The position numbers and the translations under genes are program-made. Positions 33,358 through 47,000 of a stretch of DNA of 57,710 nt are shown here, in pieces. Numbering within the stretch: position 1 is the first letter of the stretch; every line of letters begins with the position of its first letter. Location: positions 681,316 through 739,025 of the forward strand of contig FN648398.1 of the NCBI GenBank assembly GCA_000310025.1, read 5' to 3'. The notes beneath the pieces are model-generated. The model had not been told where the DNA came from, ran no database searches, and worked only from the letters and a program-made list of their open reading frames with translations. This DNA comes from Ectocarpus siliculosus (lineage: Eukaryota; Sar; Phaeophyceae; Ectocarpales; Ectocarpaceae).

Positions 33358-36300
33358 GGCGGCCGGGGTTGTCAGCAATGTCAACCCATGCACGATCCTC
33401 GACAGCACATGCGGACAGGTTGCCAAGGTCGCACGCGACTCGGCGGCTGCGGTGGTCGCTCTTATGCGCAATGCTACCAACCGAGAGCTTTGCCGAGGGT
33501 CGGATGAGGAAGCCACGAACTTATGGGAGGCCTTCGATGCCGGATTGCTGGCGGTTCAAGCGCAGCTCGCTAGGGGCTCCGTCTCGTCCCAGGTTTTCCA
33601 GACGCAGCTGCTGTCGACTCTCCGGCGTGGAGACCCCCTACGTTGCGAGGAAAGAGGCACTGGCAGGCGGCGGGGAGGCGAGTGCCCGCCTGTACCTCTG
33701 GCGCTGTATTGGCGCTTGCACAAGCTGGCGCTCTTGCCGCTGTCGCGCCTCCTAGAGGCGAACGAATCGTTGCTTTCGCCCGAGGATCTCGGCCGGCATC
33801 GCAGCTGCGAGGACCAGGGAAGATTCTTCGGGGGATTTCACGGGGATTCCTTGGAGGCCATCGTCGAGGACATGAGGGCTCTGGCTGCGCGATCGTCCGG
33901 AGACGAAGACAGTAGTGACTCTCGGCGAGGAGAAGCTGCCGCCCTTGTGTCGGAGGTAGCCACGCACCTCTTCGACTTGGCGTACCGGGAGGGTCCTAGT
34001 CGCTCCGGAGGGCCGGCGGATGGAATAAACACAATTGGTGCACTTGCGAGCAGGGCTGCTAGGACGGTCCTTGATCGGCTGTGTTGCGACGCGAAAGTGT
34101 TCGGGTGAGACCATTTAGTACGTTGTGTTGCTTCGTTTTCAGGTTTATCTCCGCGGTCAACAGTGGGTTATCCACTTGTACTACTCCCCGCTTCAACGTT
34201 GCTGAGCTCAGGCTCCCCCCCGCCCGGCATCCATTCGACCACGTCTGTCACAGCGCAAACAGCAGAATGGAAGGGCAAGAGTGGAGATTGCGTGGTTGTT
34301 TGTCGGTACTTGCGGCGATTTCACCGGTAGCGGCTCAAGCGGTCCCTCGCGGACCAGGTTCAGCCGCGGCTGCCTTGGAGGACAAACCCGCCGGGGCAGC
34401 GGCAAGAGACGGCGGCGCGTGTACCGTGACGGGGGTTCCATTCGGGCATTTCGTGTCCACGGCCGCGTTTCTCGCCCGGCAGCTGCGGCTGCTGATGGAA
34501 AATTCTTCAGGACAGAGTGGTAAGGGCCCCGTCGTGCCGTCGGAAACGTCGAAGCCAGTAGGCCGGTGCTGGGAGATGGGCTGGCCGTGTCCGGCATGAC
34601 TACTATGGCCCGACATCAACTACCCATGCCCCTATTATTCGTGGGCCAGTCTGCCCTAGACTTGTCGGTACACCGGCTTTTGTGTATGACCTTCAAGTTG
34701 CATGTGGAGTCGCCGTCCAATTGTATTAACCCCGTTATTGTCTGGATGCGTTCGTTCTTACTCAAACCCCGTTTCTTAAATCTCGAAGAGCATGCGCAGG
34801 GCGGGGACGCAGGCGTGCTCGAGGCAGTGGAGACGGCTGACGTCCGCGACGGTGCTATGAGCGGTTTGTTGGCGGCTATCCTGCGACACTTCCCCTCAGC
34901 CCACATCATCGAGGCACTGCGATCGATCTGTCGCGAAGCCGCCGACAAAGCTGCCGATGCCACGGGGTGGCGCCTCCACAAGGTAGGCGACGTCTTCATA
35001 TTTTTGCCTCTTCATGATCGAAATGCGCAAGGTTTGGGCGTTCCGGCGAGGGCGTTCGGTCGTGCGTTTCGTACTCATGGAGCTGCGTGGTGAAGCACCG
35101 TTGTTTGTGCCGTCCCTGCCTCTCAACTGTCCAACTCGTGGATGGTACGCTGCCCAATACATGATGATGTGCGCTCGGGGCTAGAAAAGCGATCTAACGT
35201 AGGTCGCACAGGGTCCTCGCTGTGGTGCTTGATCACGTGTCGTCTTCGTAGAGTCGCGCGAAGAGTCGTCGTCCTCCTGTTTTTTATTTGCACGTCTGCG
35301 AATGTATGATCGCAAGGACCGAATTTAAATATATGGACCCCCAACGGGGCCGCAAGCGACGTAGGGTTTTGTGTTTCTTCTTGGTCAAACCCCACGGTGA
35401 TCATTCGTCCTTCTCCGCTTGCTTCATTTTTTCCCCCCAACAGCCTCTTCTGCGTTGGGAGACGTTGGGGCCTGTTGTGCGCGCCGCTGCGACTGCGCAC
35501 GCCGACGAAGTACCGGCCGCGGTAGCCGACATTGGGACCGAGCTGGCGGCAGCGGCAGTCAACGCCGTTCCCTCAGGAAACAGTCGGCCGACCGGGTTTA
35601 ACCAGCAGCAAGGAGTTCTCGTGCTGTCAGCGGCTTTCCGGTTGGTGGCTGAAGCAGACGTGTGTTCGCGGGGCGGCACCGACAAGAGAGCTGCCGAGGG
35701 CGGTGGGTTGTACGCCCAGTGGGTCCGAAGCTGCCTTGGTGTTGCCGGCGGCGCTGCGAAAGTGGTCGACCAGGCAGAAGCCATGCCTGCCCCGCAGGAG
35801 GGGACACGGGCGTCGGAGCCGCATGGGGAACGGCCGCAGCTCTCCTGCTTGGAGGTCTGTGAAGCATGGTGGCAAACGTTGATTCGAGGGTACATGTTTA
35901 GTCCGATACTAGTGACGGAATGAAGTGTAGCTACACCACGGCAGGAACACGTACGTAGGTACATCATGTTGTGCTATCCTTTCAATGTGTGTTTGACACG
36001 TCAGTCGGGCCCACAGAGGGGGACAACACAGTTGTTTTTGTTTCTTACAGGGTTTCGAATTTTTTTTCACAACACATGTTGCTAAAACCACCCGTGTCAG
36101 AACTTGCGGTTGACCATTTTTCCACCCCGTCAAAGATATGTTAGTTTTGGTTTTGGTTTTGCACGGAAAGATCGCCCTACACGTACTGTGCGTGCCCTCC
36201 AGCAGCAGTTCAAACCGGTGTCTGACTCTCTTTCGTAAAAGGCTAGACTTTCGACAGGGGTTTCGCAAGGAGAAGTTTAGCTATCAGAGGTGATGTTGGC

Positions 36301-39300
36301 TCGTGAGATAGATGTGAGTGCTGTATTCACGCCAGGCCACACACCCGTCCACGTACCCAACAAAAGATGACACACAAGGCGTACCCGGCCAGGTTGTCGC
36401 GAACGGCCTTAATCTTGCAGGTGGCGAAAGTACATCGGCAGCTAATGCGTTGTGCCACGATGGGTTAGAAGGTAAACAGGTGTGTTCATCAAACATCTGT
36501 TGACTGCTCTGAGCAAGCACGTTACTCTTCGCCCGCCCTCGGCACGTGCTCCGATGATTCGCCTCTCGGTGGTTGCATAGGCTGTGCAGGAGGCCATGAA
36601 GAAGCAGCGTGCCTCCGAGGTGCTGATGGAGACGCTGTGCCTGTCCGTACCCTACGACCCAGTCTTCGTCCTGGAGGTTCACAAGGATGCGCTCATAACC
36701 AGACTCAGGTGTGCCTGATTTTTCTTGAAAACAAATTTGTGCCCGCGAAATCGAAATCCCGCCCCTGGCGCCGGCATTATACGGGAGGCCTTAGCGGGTT
36801 TGTGTTTCCCTTTGCAGTATTCTCGACTCGGCTTTCAAGTAGTTGGTATAGCATGGGGTGAGGCATCTATCTTGTCTCATTCGATAAATCCACCTGTGCT
36901 ACAGCACGATGTCTTAACTACAGAGCGGGCATCGGGGTGCCTCGGTCAGTGTGAAATGTCGACGGTGACCTTCCTTCCGGTTTGCACGTTGCCTTTATTC
37001 TTGGAGACCCGTACGACACAATGGTACTTTTGGTTCTCTGCGATTTTCCTTACTTCTCCAATTGCTGCTGCCAAGGTGATGTTCTTGGTTTAGTTTCGTT
37101 TTGTTGTGACTTGGACAGTCGCGCAGAGTCGTTCTGCCTTGGTGTTCAGTGTAGGATACCTTTTCCTCCTCTGCTTGCCGTGCAGGGCCAGCTTCTCCGT
37201 CCAAGTCAGAGACTTCATCGATCTCGTTGTCACCCGGTTGTCGGACCTCAACGGCCGGGGCGGGGCACAGAGACGCAGGGAGGGCGGAGAAGGACGTCAA
37301 CGCCCTCGGGGAGCGGAAGGGTCTTGCAACAGGGATTCGGCCCTTCCGGGGAGAGACTGCGGGGACCCCACCACCCGAGAGGTGAGAACATCCCCGCCTC
37401 TGCAAATCGGTTCCGTGTCTACTGTGGGGTAAATGTTCTTCATGCTCAGAAGAAGCTCAGGAGGCCCTTCGTTCGTTTTTGATGGTGCCGGGAGAGCCAA
37501 GCAAGACCTTGTGCAAGACAGTCGGCCGTTCGTTTCAGCCGTTCCAAGACCTCTTCATCGGACATGAACTAAAGGCTAGCTTATCGGTCTTGTTGGGAGA
37601 TGGGGGCAGATGTTATTTCGTAGAGATGTGAGTAATGATACTTGAGGGCGGGTGGGCATTTCCCCGTGTCTTGCTCGAAATGTGATGCCGCAAGCACTGT
37701 ACTACACCGACGTCTATAGACGCCATGGGGTCACAAAACACGCTGCAGATCTAGAGATGCTTGACGGGCAAAGGGTCTTGAAACATGTGGCTCCGGGCCG
37801 TCGCTGACCGCCGCCGCCGCCACCGTCCCCCGTGTATCCCGTCATGCACGTGTTTTCAGGTCGGCTTTTTCCTGCGGCAATTCAAGCAAACCGATAAAGT
37901 ACCGGAGGCGTTGAGATCCCTCATTGTTTTCCAGCCGAAATCCTGGGCGAGAATACGCAAGGTCTTGCTTGCCCCGCCGGCAGAGCGCATCGCTATGCCA
38001 GGTCAGTGGGGACGTATGCGTGTAGGGAAGGAGAGAGAAACGAAGGGATACTGCCAAAGCCACTTGGACTTATCGCCTCGTTTGGCATCGTATCCACTCT
38101 CTCGGCCATGCTTGTGTGTTGATTCCTTGTGGTGCCATCTGCACCTGTAGGTCTACCAGCGAGATGTTTGCTGCCCTAAGGCTGAACCGGCTTTCGTTAC
38201 ATACATTTCCTTCCGGCAGATGACAGTGGCAGGATCCTGCCTCCGGACAGTGCCGTGGTGAAGGAGGCCATAGGGAGCGGGGAGGGTGGCCTTCGCGTCG
38301 AGGTCTCTCTGAAATACCGCCGGTTGCTCGTGCAGAAGCTGGCAAAGAGTTCACTCATCACTGCCCAAGAGCACGAGTCCTTCAGGTCAACCTCGTTCTG
38401 CAACTCGGTCTGCAGCATAGCGTTTTATTTAGTGTCTAAACACGGGGACCACTTGAAAGGAATATGGCCCGGTCGCTATGAATTGGGCGGGGCAATTGTG
38501 AACCTTGAATGACCCACAGAGGTACCTCCCAGAGCCTGACTTGTTAGGAGTACGATGGTGAGGCACATCAATGGCTTTTCGCTATTTGAGCGGGCCAGTA
38601 GTCTACGCAGCAAAATTGATTACGCAAACATATGGGATAAAGTATTCAATCGGTGCTTTGGGGTTGGGGTTAGGGTTAGGGATAGGGTCTGCGTGCCCCC
38701 TCCCTATTATTTTTCTATACTCTTAAAAGTGCTCTTGATCGTTTTCCCTTGTTTCACGACCATCTTGCAGAAACTCGTACGTTGAGTACCTGCAAAGCCA
38801 GCGACATCAAGATGAAGCGGAGAGGTGGGTCGGCTTGACTGTGCGCTCTACGGACGACCTACGTCACTTTTGTCTGCCCTGTAGCAGCCACAAGTGGTAG
38901 CGCTGTGCATCACCGGGCAGCCGTCGAAGGCCCGCGTGTCTTTGCGTGCTTTGTAGCAGCGTCTACGGATGGTGGTGTCGCGTTGCTACACAATTAGTTT
39001 CAGTCCCCATGTGAAATCCTCAAATATCTCCCAGCGAACTCATCCGTTGGGTTGCGCCATTGCTGTTTCTGCCAAATCATGTGTCGAATTCCATCATGAA
39101 AAGCTCCGGAATGGAAGCGGCCGCTACCGGGGTCGCTGGGCAGCTGTTGCTGCTTGAGTCGAAGCTCAACGAGCGTTGTTCGGCAAAGATCGATGATGGG
39201 CACGACGGATCCAGTGCAGTAGAGGAGCGTCTAGCTTTGTTGCTCCAGGTGCGTTGGGTTTACCGCGAACCACTCCCCCCGTCCGCAAGTGTGAGATATA

Positions 39301-42300
39301 TGTGGTCGCGCTTAAGATTTAGCCTGGATTGTCTGAATAGCCGGGGAGACGGTACGCCAAGGTGATCTCTTCTACAACATGTTATTTCGACGTTTCTGCG
39401 CACACCCGTGCGATACGAAACACCCAGGTGCGGATATGCTCAGTTGGAAGGCGATACATATGCTTGCTTTTGCAAAGGCTGCGTTTAGTATCTCGAAGAC
39501 ACTACTTTGTGGCCACCTATGTTGGTCAGCGCCTCTGTCCTTGGGCGTGCTCACTTTCTCGGTAGTCCTCTCTCGTGCTCTCAAACGTAACGGCTCTAGT
39601 CTTTCTTGACAGCACGGCCACCAGCGAGAACACCGAAATCCGCCCTTCTTATTTCCCCCCTCGCCCCACGACCCCCCTGGCGGTACGCCTCGGCAGGAGT
39701 TTCTTCCTCGCGCGTTGGTCGTAGAGTTGTGTATGGAAGATGAAGGAGAAGCGGAGGGTCACAACCCTGAATCGAGGCCTGGCCGCGCTTGGTTTTCGAG
39801 AGCGACGCAACTCCTCCGGCAGATTCTCGAACAATGGAAACGACAACGTTTCCCAGCTGCCGACCGGGAGGGCGATTCGCCGGGTCTCGGCGCGTCACCG
39901 GAGGCGGTGGCAGAGGCAATCCTGAACAGCGTCCACTGTTGCGTTGCCGCCGTTGGCGCATCGCTGGTAATCCCCACGAGCGGCAAACCAGGCTTATCTA
40001 AACGACAGCAAGATCTAGACAGAAACGTTGGGGCAGAAGGTGTTGTCCGGGAAGCTGGTGTGGGGATGACAAACGAGGGGGGGGCAACCGGCGCCCTCGG
40101 CGTGCCTGTGGCGCAGGCGTTTCGGCGCATCGGGGAAGTGGTCGGGGTAGCGGCGGGGTTGGACCAGTTAGGCGAGGCACTCGTTCGGCGGTGTTCTTCT
40201 CTGCTAGCGAAGCCAAACAGGTGCGTGACCAGTAAGAGCTCTCCCGCAAATTCTACTAATTTAGACTTTGCTTGGCGGTCGCCGACACCCCAAAAGAAAG
40301 GTACCAAGCGCGATTTTGTGTCCATTTTCTTATTTTTCCGTGCACGCCGCTCTATGTCCTTTGCTACCGTCTACCGACGACCAATAATTATTCGTCCGAA
40401 CGGTTGAAGCGAATGTCATCGGCAGATAACAGATCGTATCACCATATGCTTGTTTAACCTTCACCCGCATCCCGAGGGGGCTAGTTTGTGTGCGAAGACA
40501 ACATTGGACCCCTTTTATGCTTGATGCTACAGAAAACTGATCACAGCCGTTAGTCCCATATGCTCGCCGGCCGTCAAATCCTACTTTTATCCCCATGCGA
40601 TGATCAATTGTGCTAATCACGCCAGCTTGTGTGTTCTGTGTTGTGTTTCTTTCCCCAGGCTGGACCCCAAGCAGCTTCTGTCGCTCACCCACAGCCTCGC
40701 TGGTCTGCCTGCAGCATTTTATCCGAAGGTGGAAGGGTTCTTGGCCAGTCTCGTTGCGAAGATCTTTCTCTCCAGGTCCAACGCCTGTAGGAGTGGTCAC
40801 GTAAAGTCCACGGTCAGGAGAACAGCCGGGTTCGCAGCGACGTGGCAAGTAGGGGCGCTCTACCTGCAATCTTCCCTCTTGCTGCATGAGCATTTGTGGG
40901 AGAAGAGCACCGCAGACATTATCGGTGAAGACGCGACCGCGGGAGTCCCAGAGCGCCACAACGATCGAGTCGGACGACGATTATCGGGTCCCGCTCGGGA
41001 CGTCGGCGGTGGTGGTGGTGGACATATCGAGTGGGTGGGGCCAGCTCCCGTCGCCCTGCTTGAGTTGTGCTGGTGGATGGAACGGCGTCTCTCGATTGAA
41101 CTCGGACGAAGTAACGGGTCCTGTCCCAGCGGTGAGACCGCAGGGCTTTTGCGGCTCCTTCAGAGTGTGATGAAGCACCCGCTGATGGAGCGAGCTTTGC
41201 AATGCGCGTTGGGCGCACGGGGCTCCACACTGCCGACCCTAGAGCGCTTGATTGCACTCGAGCTGGCGGCCGCAAGTGAGACGGATTTCGTGGGACCTTC
41301 GACGAAGCTTGCGCTGTTGGAGAGCGTAACTCTGGGCCGACTCGTGGCGGATGACCAAGCTGATGACGCCGAAGGTTTGCCAAGCGACACCTTGGGAGCC
41401 GACGAGGCAGCGCTGGCATCGCCTCGAAGAGGCCGAAAGGGCGCGGGCCGTATAGCGGTGAAGGTGCTAGACGTATGGAAGGAGTGCGCCGCGTGCTTGT
41501 TCGGAAACCCGAGCCTGCGCGATGCCGCACACAGGAAGGTGTGTCTTGGTTCGACGGCAAGCGAGGTAGGGGACGTGCGCTGTGTCTCGAGAGATCCAGG
41601 GGTCCGCACGTGGGAATCCCACTCCCACGCGTCGTGGAGAAACACTGGCGACAACGGCGCACACGTGAGTGATTCGGTGGAAGGCGTGGATGCACTGTTA
41701 GACTCAATCTTGCAGGTTGTGGGGAATCTGTGTAGTTTGGAAGCAACAGCTGGCTCGATGCTTGCGGCGAGGCTCGAGCAGACGGGCGCTGCACGCGAGT
41801 CGAAGAAACGCAACCAGCGCGGCGCGTCCCTGCTCTTTTTGGAAGCCCTGGTCCTGCTTAACCGTCTCCGAGCCGACGCTGCTAGCCCAGCACTGGTCCT
41901 GGTTGCCGAGATAGCGATACCGGCGATCGGTGCCACGGAAGGGCAGGGTAAAGCGATCCAGTCTCTTCGTCTCCTTTGGGAAAAGTGGTTCAACCAGGTG
42001 CGACCCTTCGAGTACGGGGCGGTTCAGAAGTTGATGCGCGTGGCGTTGATGTGGTATGGGGGTCGAAGCGACGCGAGCCAAGCGGCTGGTGTGGAGCACG
42101 AGGACTGCCCAGTCAAGCACATGCTGGAGGATCTTCCTATTTTGGCTGCGGAGATGGTGCGGCACTGGACCCGGTTGAGTCGCACCCTACAGCCGGTGAT
42201 CGGATCTTCTCCTGCGCCGGCGGGCCCCTTCGCGCGTGATGGATGGGCTTTTCACCTCGGCAATCTTGAACGCTTCGCGAAGACACTCGTTCTGGATCTG

Positions 42301-43368
42301 GCATCACCGACAGCAGAAGAGACCACCTCCGGGCCAGTGATCAAGGAACAAACCGGCCGGATTCCCCTGGGCCCAGTCAAGAACAGCGTTCAGGACAAGA
42401 GAAAGAGGGAGGAAGCACATGCAGTGGACGCAGATCAAGGCTTCACGGCGAAAGGCCACACGGGTGGGAAGGTACCAACTGCATCTTTTCCTCGAGGTGG
42501 GCTCGGCACGGGGCTCTGCCAAGATCAGCTTCGCGACGCATCCGCCGCCCTGCCCCACACATCGGCACAAGTTATAGTCGGCGTTTTTCACGCTGCGGCA
42601 GAAATTCGGCGGCGTGCGCAACCTCCCCGCGGAGCTCCGTCTTCTCCGTCGGTAGAGACCAAGCGGGCCAAAACTGCAAAGGGCACGCCACCGGGGCATG
42701 ATTCAGCTGCGTACGATGGGGGCACGCTCCTCGTCGAAGGATTCGGTGTGTGTGGGAAAGCAAGTAACAGAGCCTGGGTTTCGCGTTTATTGGAGCCGGT
42801 GTACGGGCCCGGTCTGGCGGAGCCTGCTGTCTCGTCACTTGGCGTGCTCCTCGGAACTCTGGTCACAGAGCTGGGATCTAACCGAGCCCGTTCTGCTTGT
42901 GGCGTCAACGTGGATTCTTTCGGCGGGGTGGACCGCACAGATGCGTTCGAGTCACTCCTCGGGGTGTCTCTGGCGGTGGCCCTACTCGGTCATGCGCCGC
43001 ACCTCGTTGCTCGCCTGGCCGAACCGCCTTGTCTGACACCCTCTAGCTCCAACACTGGTCCTATCGAAAGGCTAGGGAGATCTCTGGCAGTGTTTGACAT
43101 CCTCAGGCTGCTGTTGGAACAAGTTCCGGGTACGCCTGGGGTGTGGCTGACTGTAGCGCTTTCTCACTATACCGCGGCTGTGCTTATTACCATGTCAGAG
43201 AACGGACAAGCAGTCCGGGCTCTCATGAAGGGGCGAGCTTGGTCGGATATGGTGATGTTCGTGCATTCTCGTGTGGGAGGTACTGATACTGAGCAGTTGC
43301 GGCGGTTGCCAGTGGCGTTGCGACTGGCGGCTCAGGAGGTGGACCCGTTACTCAAGCAGTATTTGTGA
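33358..43368 (+). CDS. FANCA: Fanconi anaemia group A (FANCA) homologue, 5' end unresolved
   Basis: FANCA is a helical-repeat subunit of the nuclear Fanconi core complex, which drives FANCD2-FANCI ubiquitination in crosslink repair. Exons: 33358-34104, 34143-34519, 34813-34982 (or from 34789), 35444-35854, 36590-36708 (or from 36581), 37186-37381, 37461-37619, 37860-38001, 38220-38385, 38771-38824, 39104-39248, 39613-40220 and 40659-43368. They give about 2000 residues in one frame; human FANCA has 1455. Identification rests on collinear similarity I recognise: VRDFIDLVVTRLSDL matching FANCA's YISLAKTRLADL region, then FLRQFKQTDKVPEALRSLIV, then a QLLLLESKLNERC region and TPRQEFLPRALVVELC. 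The last 2.7 kb exon is less clearly alignable and contains a polar, Lys-rich stretch (KRAKTAKG). The donor of exon 7 (TTC|GTAGAG) and the acceptor of exon 11 are weak choices forced by frame. Confidence 0.75.
35984..36015 (+). repeat. dispersed repeat copy C (diverged)
   Basis: It reads GTGTTTGACACGTCAGTCGGG, matching the core of copies A and B with two or three changes. Located in a FANCA intron. Confidence 0.5.
38659..38687 (+). repeat. telomere-like G-rich tract
   Basis: GGGGTTGGGGTTAGGGTTAG and then GGATAGGG in the FANCA intron before the exon at 38771. It is a degenerate TTAGGG array of about four units. Confidence 0.7.
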
Positions 43369-44056
43369 TGCATGGTTCTTGTCGAGTTTCCTTGAATGGT
43401 GTTGCGGAACGAGGGGAGAGAGAAAACCTTGTAAGTTGCCTGTTCTTTCTCCAATGTTAGACTACGTTGGTGTTGTTGTGTTCAGCGACAATGGTGAAAG
43501 GAATGAGGGTTGAGGTTCGACGTTACGCTGTCTACAGAGATGGCATTTGCCACGGTAGGGTTTCCTACAGTTGACGTTGCGAAGAGTAAGCCCAGCGAGA
43601 TGATGATGATGCCGACGAACAACGGTCGTTCGAATTTTGGGCGTACACGTGCAGGTCCTTCCATCGCACGTTTATACGTGAACACATGTTCACTTTGTGG
43701 CACAACTTCTCGTTTGGACTCACTTCGATGCATGAAGGTGGAGGTTGTTCCGTCCTGACGATGTCTGCACAAGACGAACGATGCTCTTGCGGATGGAAAA
43801 TCTTCGTCGGGGGTACACTACCACAAAATGGTGCAGTTTCTGTACCCTGCGCTTTTGTTCAACCTGCAGACCCTGTTGTTCCAATAGGTTAATCGAGTAC
43901 TAACGCCAACTAGGTTCCCACTCAGATCCACAATTTTCAAACATGCGCGAAGACACCTATCTGATGCGAGCGAGTCGAACACCTTTCGCTGTCATCTCTA
44001 CTTCTACTGGCGCATCGCTTTGGGGCAATACTTGGAACAGAGTAAATTCCCCCCCT
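43369..44056. other. intergenic, convergent FANCA / HU-EF-hand ends
   Basis: This is 0.7 kb between two convergent genes. I see nothing clear. Minus-strand frames here include a short hydrophobic stretch, but no gene can be supported. Confidence 0.6.
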
Positions 44057-47000
44057 TCAAAAACCGTACGTGCTGGGACCCTTAGGCCGTGAGATCCGGC
44101 CCCCCATTCGACGGGTCGCCACCGCGCGCGGCCGCTGTCGTTCCTCCTCGGCTGCCCTTTCCGCGGCCAGTCGCCTCGCCCTTTTCCTACCCTCCCCCGC
44201 CGCGCACTCCCTTCCTCGGTGGCCTCGAAACAATGCCTGCACTCGAACGGCAGCGGCTCGCCTACTTCCAATTTTTTCGCCCCTTCCGCCGGGCGGCGTG
44301 GATCGTTTGTATTCGGCGGTCGCAACGGCGTTGCTTGATTCGGCGAGATCAGAATCCCTGCGGTCAGCTTGCTGTCGGCCACCTAGGCGGCGAAGTGAGG
44401 AGGGCGCAGTACCCATTGCATCTCGTTGTTGTTGGTCGTTCCCTCGCTCGCCAACTGCTACTGTGGATGAGGCTCCACCGCTGCGTCGCTCAGACTGGGA
44501 AAGGGGGCTTCGCAAGGGCCACGAAGCGCGAACCTTGGCTTCGAAAGCGTCGTCGCCGTCAATAGCGGCGCTCAAGTCTCTTTTGATCCAAGGAAACAGT
44601 ATGCGGGTGTTTTTTGGGATAGGCGGGAGCGGGGTGATATCGTTAGGCTACCTCAAAAGGAACAGACGGTGGTTGGACGAGGGAAGACATTGGCAGGTCC
44701 AGGAGGGAGGGGTGGGTAAGCGGGGAATGCCATGGAGTGCTCAAAGGCGGCTTCCGCGTGCATGAAGTATAGGGAAACGCTCAATAATAGTGCTTTGCAC
44801 CTAGATTCTACTACCCATGACAGGCGTCTCCGCGAAAATCCCGCCCCTTGCACCGATTCATCGTGTCACATACAGTAGAAGGTTCTTTCTCGGTACAGCT
44901 CGAACGTATAATGCTACAAGTACATTACTTCCGGGGCACTGGTACTTCCGGGAGGGGGCTTCCCTGCCGGACGGCTCCACAAACGGGATTGCCAATGCTG
45001 ACAAGGTCTTACATGTGCCCAGCGGCTTCCACCGTTAACGCTGATTCAAGCTCAGCGATGTGTTGGGCTCGTACGAAGAGTTTTGGGCGCAGGTTCGTAA
45101 CGATAGTCCGATTGGTTCATTATTCTCCGGAAAATGAGAAGAGGAGAGTGGTTGCCCGCCCGGCAAACCACCCTTCCCTTTGCCGAGTAACCAACAGTCT
45201 CCTTCGCACTTGCATGTTGGTGCAGTACTTCTTAAACGTCTACAGGGTGCAAACGTGCGTGTTGCTGTTTTGCAGACACCATCGTCTGCCTCGGAAACGT
45301 TTCAAAAGCGAACTTTGTCTCCAAATGCGTAGCAAGCTTTCCTCGGTGAGGGCTGAAGCGTTCATCAAAACATTATTGCCATGATCGTTAGGATAGCAAT
45401 AACGAATCGCAACCGCTGCTGGTGAACAAACTCAACTTTTTCGCACCTGTAGTATTCTAGGAATTGCTCGAGGGAAACCCCTTTGACCGTCCTCCGTCCT
45501 CTCGTCGTGTCCCTGTTCTCCACAGCGTCAGAAAGTGCTGCCGCCTGGGGTGGCACGCCCTCCGTACACCCTGGCCCAGTACCATCTTCCAAGGAGGAAC
45601 ACCATTCCCTGAGACCTGACTTGCTGCCGCCGCCCGGTTTGCTGGGGCTTCCGGAGATTTCCTTCTGAAGGAAACACCCTCTGCCGTCCCCGCCGTCGGT
45701 ACTGCCGCTGCCGCTGCGGTGTGCTTTTCGTAGCTCTTCGACGTCTACCAAACTCCTCCTGCGGTCGCTGCTATTAATGTTGGGGCTTGCGTTGCTGCTT
45801 CTGAGCAAGCTGTTGAACACGTCCCGCACGACCTTCTCACGGAACGGGCTCAGCTCTCCCCGCAGACCGCGAAAAACGGTCACTGCGTCCACCCTTGCTC
45901 CGCCAACACTGCCCGAGGGAGTTCGGCCGGAAAACATGGTGAACAGATCGTCCACGTCTTTGGTGGAAGGGGGACTGGACCCTGCACTCCTGGTCATCGT
46001 TAGTGCACGCCGCAACTCGTCCTGTCATACGTTGTCATTGTGAAGCACAAAGGATCCAATTGTTTTTTAGAAGGGAAACATTGAACAGACAGGCGCCCCG
46101 TGCGGGGTACCTCTCTAAACAAGGGTTAGTAAAATCACCTGAGGAAGGGAACCACTGAACCCTTCTACAGGTCGAACGACAAAGGCATGCGGCGCAGAGA
46201 AAATCTTCTACGTGACCCTGGATCGGAGACCTTTCGTTCAAGAAGCAAGACCACAGAGTAGGTAGAACCAACCACGGTACAACATAATCTTCGGTGGAAT
46301 ATAAGTGGTGTTCATTTGTGCCCCGCGCGACAAAGCTTACACATCCATGGGTCAGTTCAAATCAAAATCGTCGGATATTTCGTTCAGGTCAGAGCCATCA
46401 GTACATCGCGGGGTCGCACCTTGGTCAGGGTTCCCCTCTCGCCGACACCGTGACGGCCGTCGTCGCCGCCGCCGACAGAAAAAAGGGCGGCCCTCAGACG
46501 GGCCAGCCCCCCCTCCCCGACAAGCAGCTTCCGCCGGACCCTTTTAAGGGCGGCGCAGGAAGACGACGACGACGAAACCGTCGCTCCCGTCGTGGCTACC
46601 TTCGCCAAAGCGCTACAGACATCGTGGACACCGTAAGGGTTTGCAGTAGCAGCGCATCTTGATGCGTGTCTTCCGTCGAAGGAGTCTCGGCCGCTGGACC
46701 GGCAGCGGCCGAATCGGCGTTTCAACAAGGCGTGCATCTCTTCGAGGTAGACCTGTGAGAGGCGATACGAAGAACGTGGGCAAGGACCACAGCAAACAGG
46801 GGACCCACAAGCGCATAGCAGCAGCAACAATCCAGAGCGGTTCCTTTGTATCAGAACTTTGATGAAAAGGGGAACAGAAAAACGTGAGCTCCCTTGAGGT
46901 AAAAGAACCTTACCACCTGAGAAAAGATTGACAATAGTACCATATGAAAACGGGAACATACAGACAAGGTCTTGTTGGATGCAGTTTGCTCTTCTAATCT

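Noticed and set aside
40919-41794. 291-codon minus-strand open frame
   Set aside because: It is antisense to the large FANCA exon. The overlap in a GC-rich coding exon explains its openness; composition is Arg/Pro/Ser-rich and without a domain.
41160-41993. 277-codon minus-strand open frame
   Set aside because: Antisense shadow of the same FANCA exon; no motif and no start context.
44070-44765. 231-codon plus-strand open frame
   Set aside because: Antisense to the IQ-motif exon of the HU-EF-hand gene, whose minus-strand frame joins to the calcyphosin-like exon.
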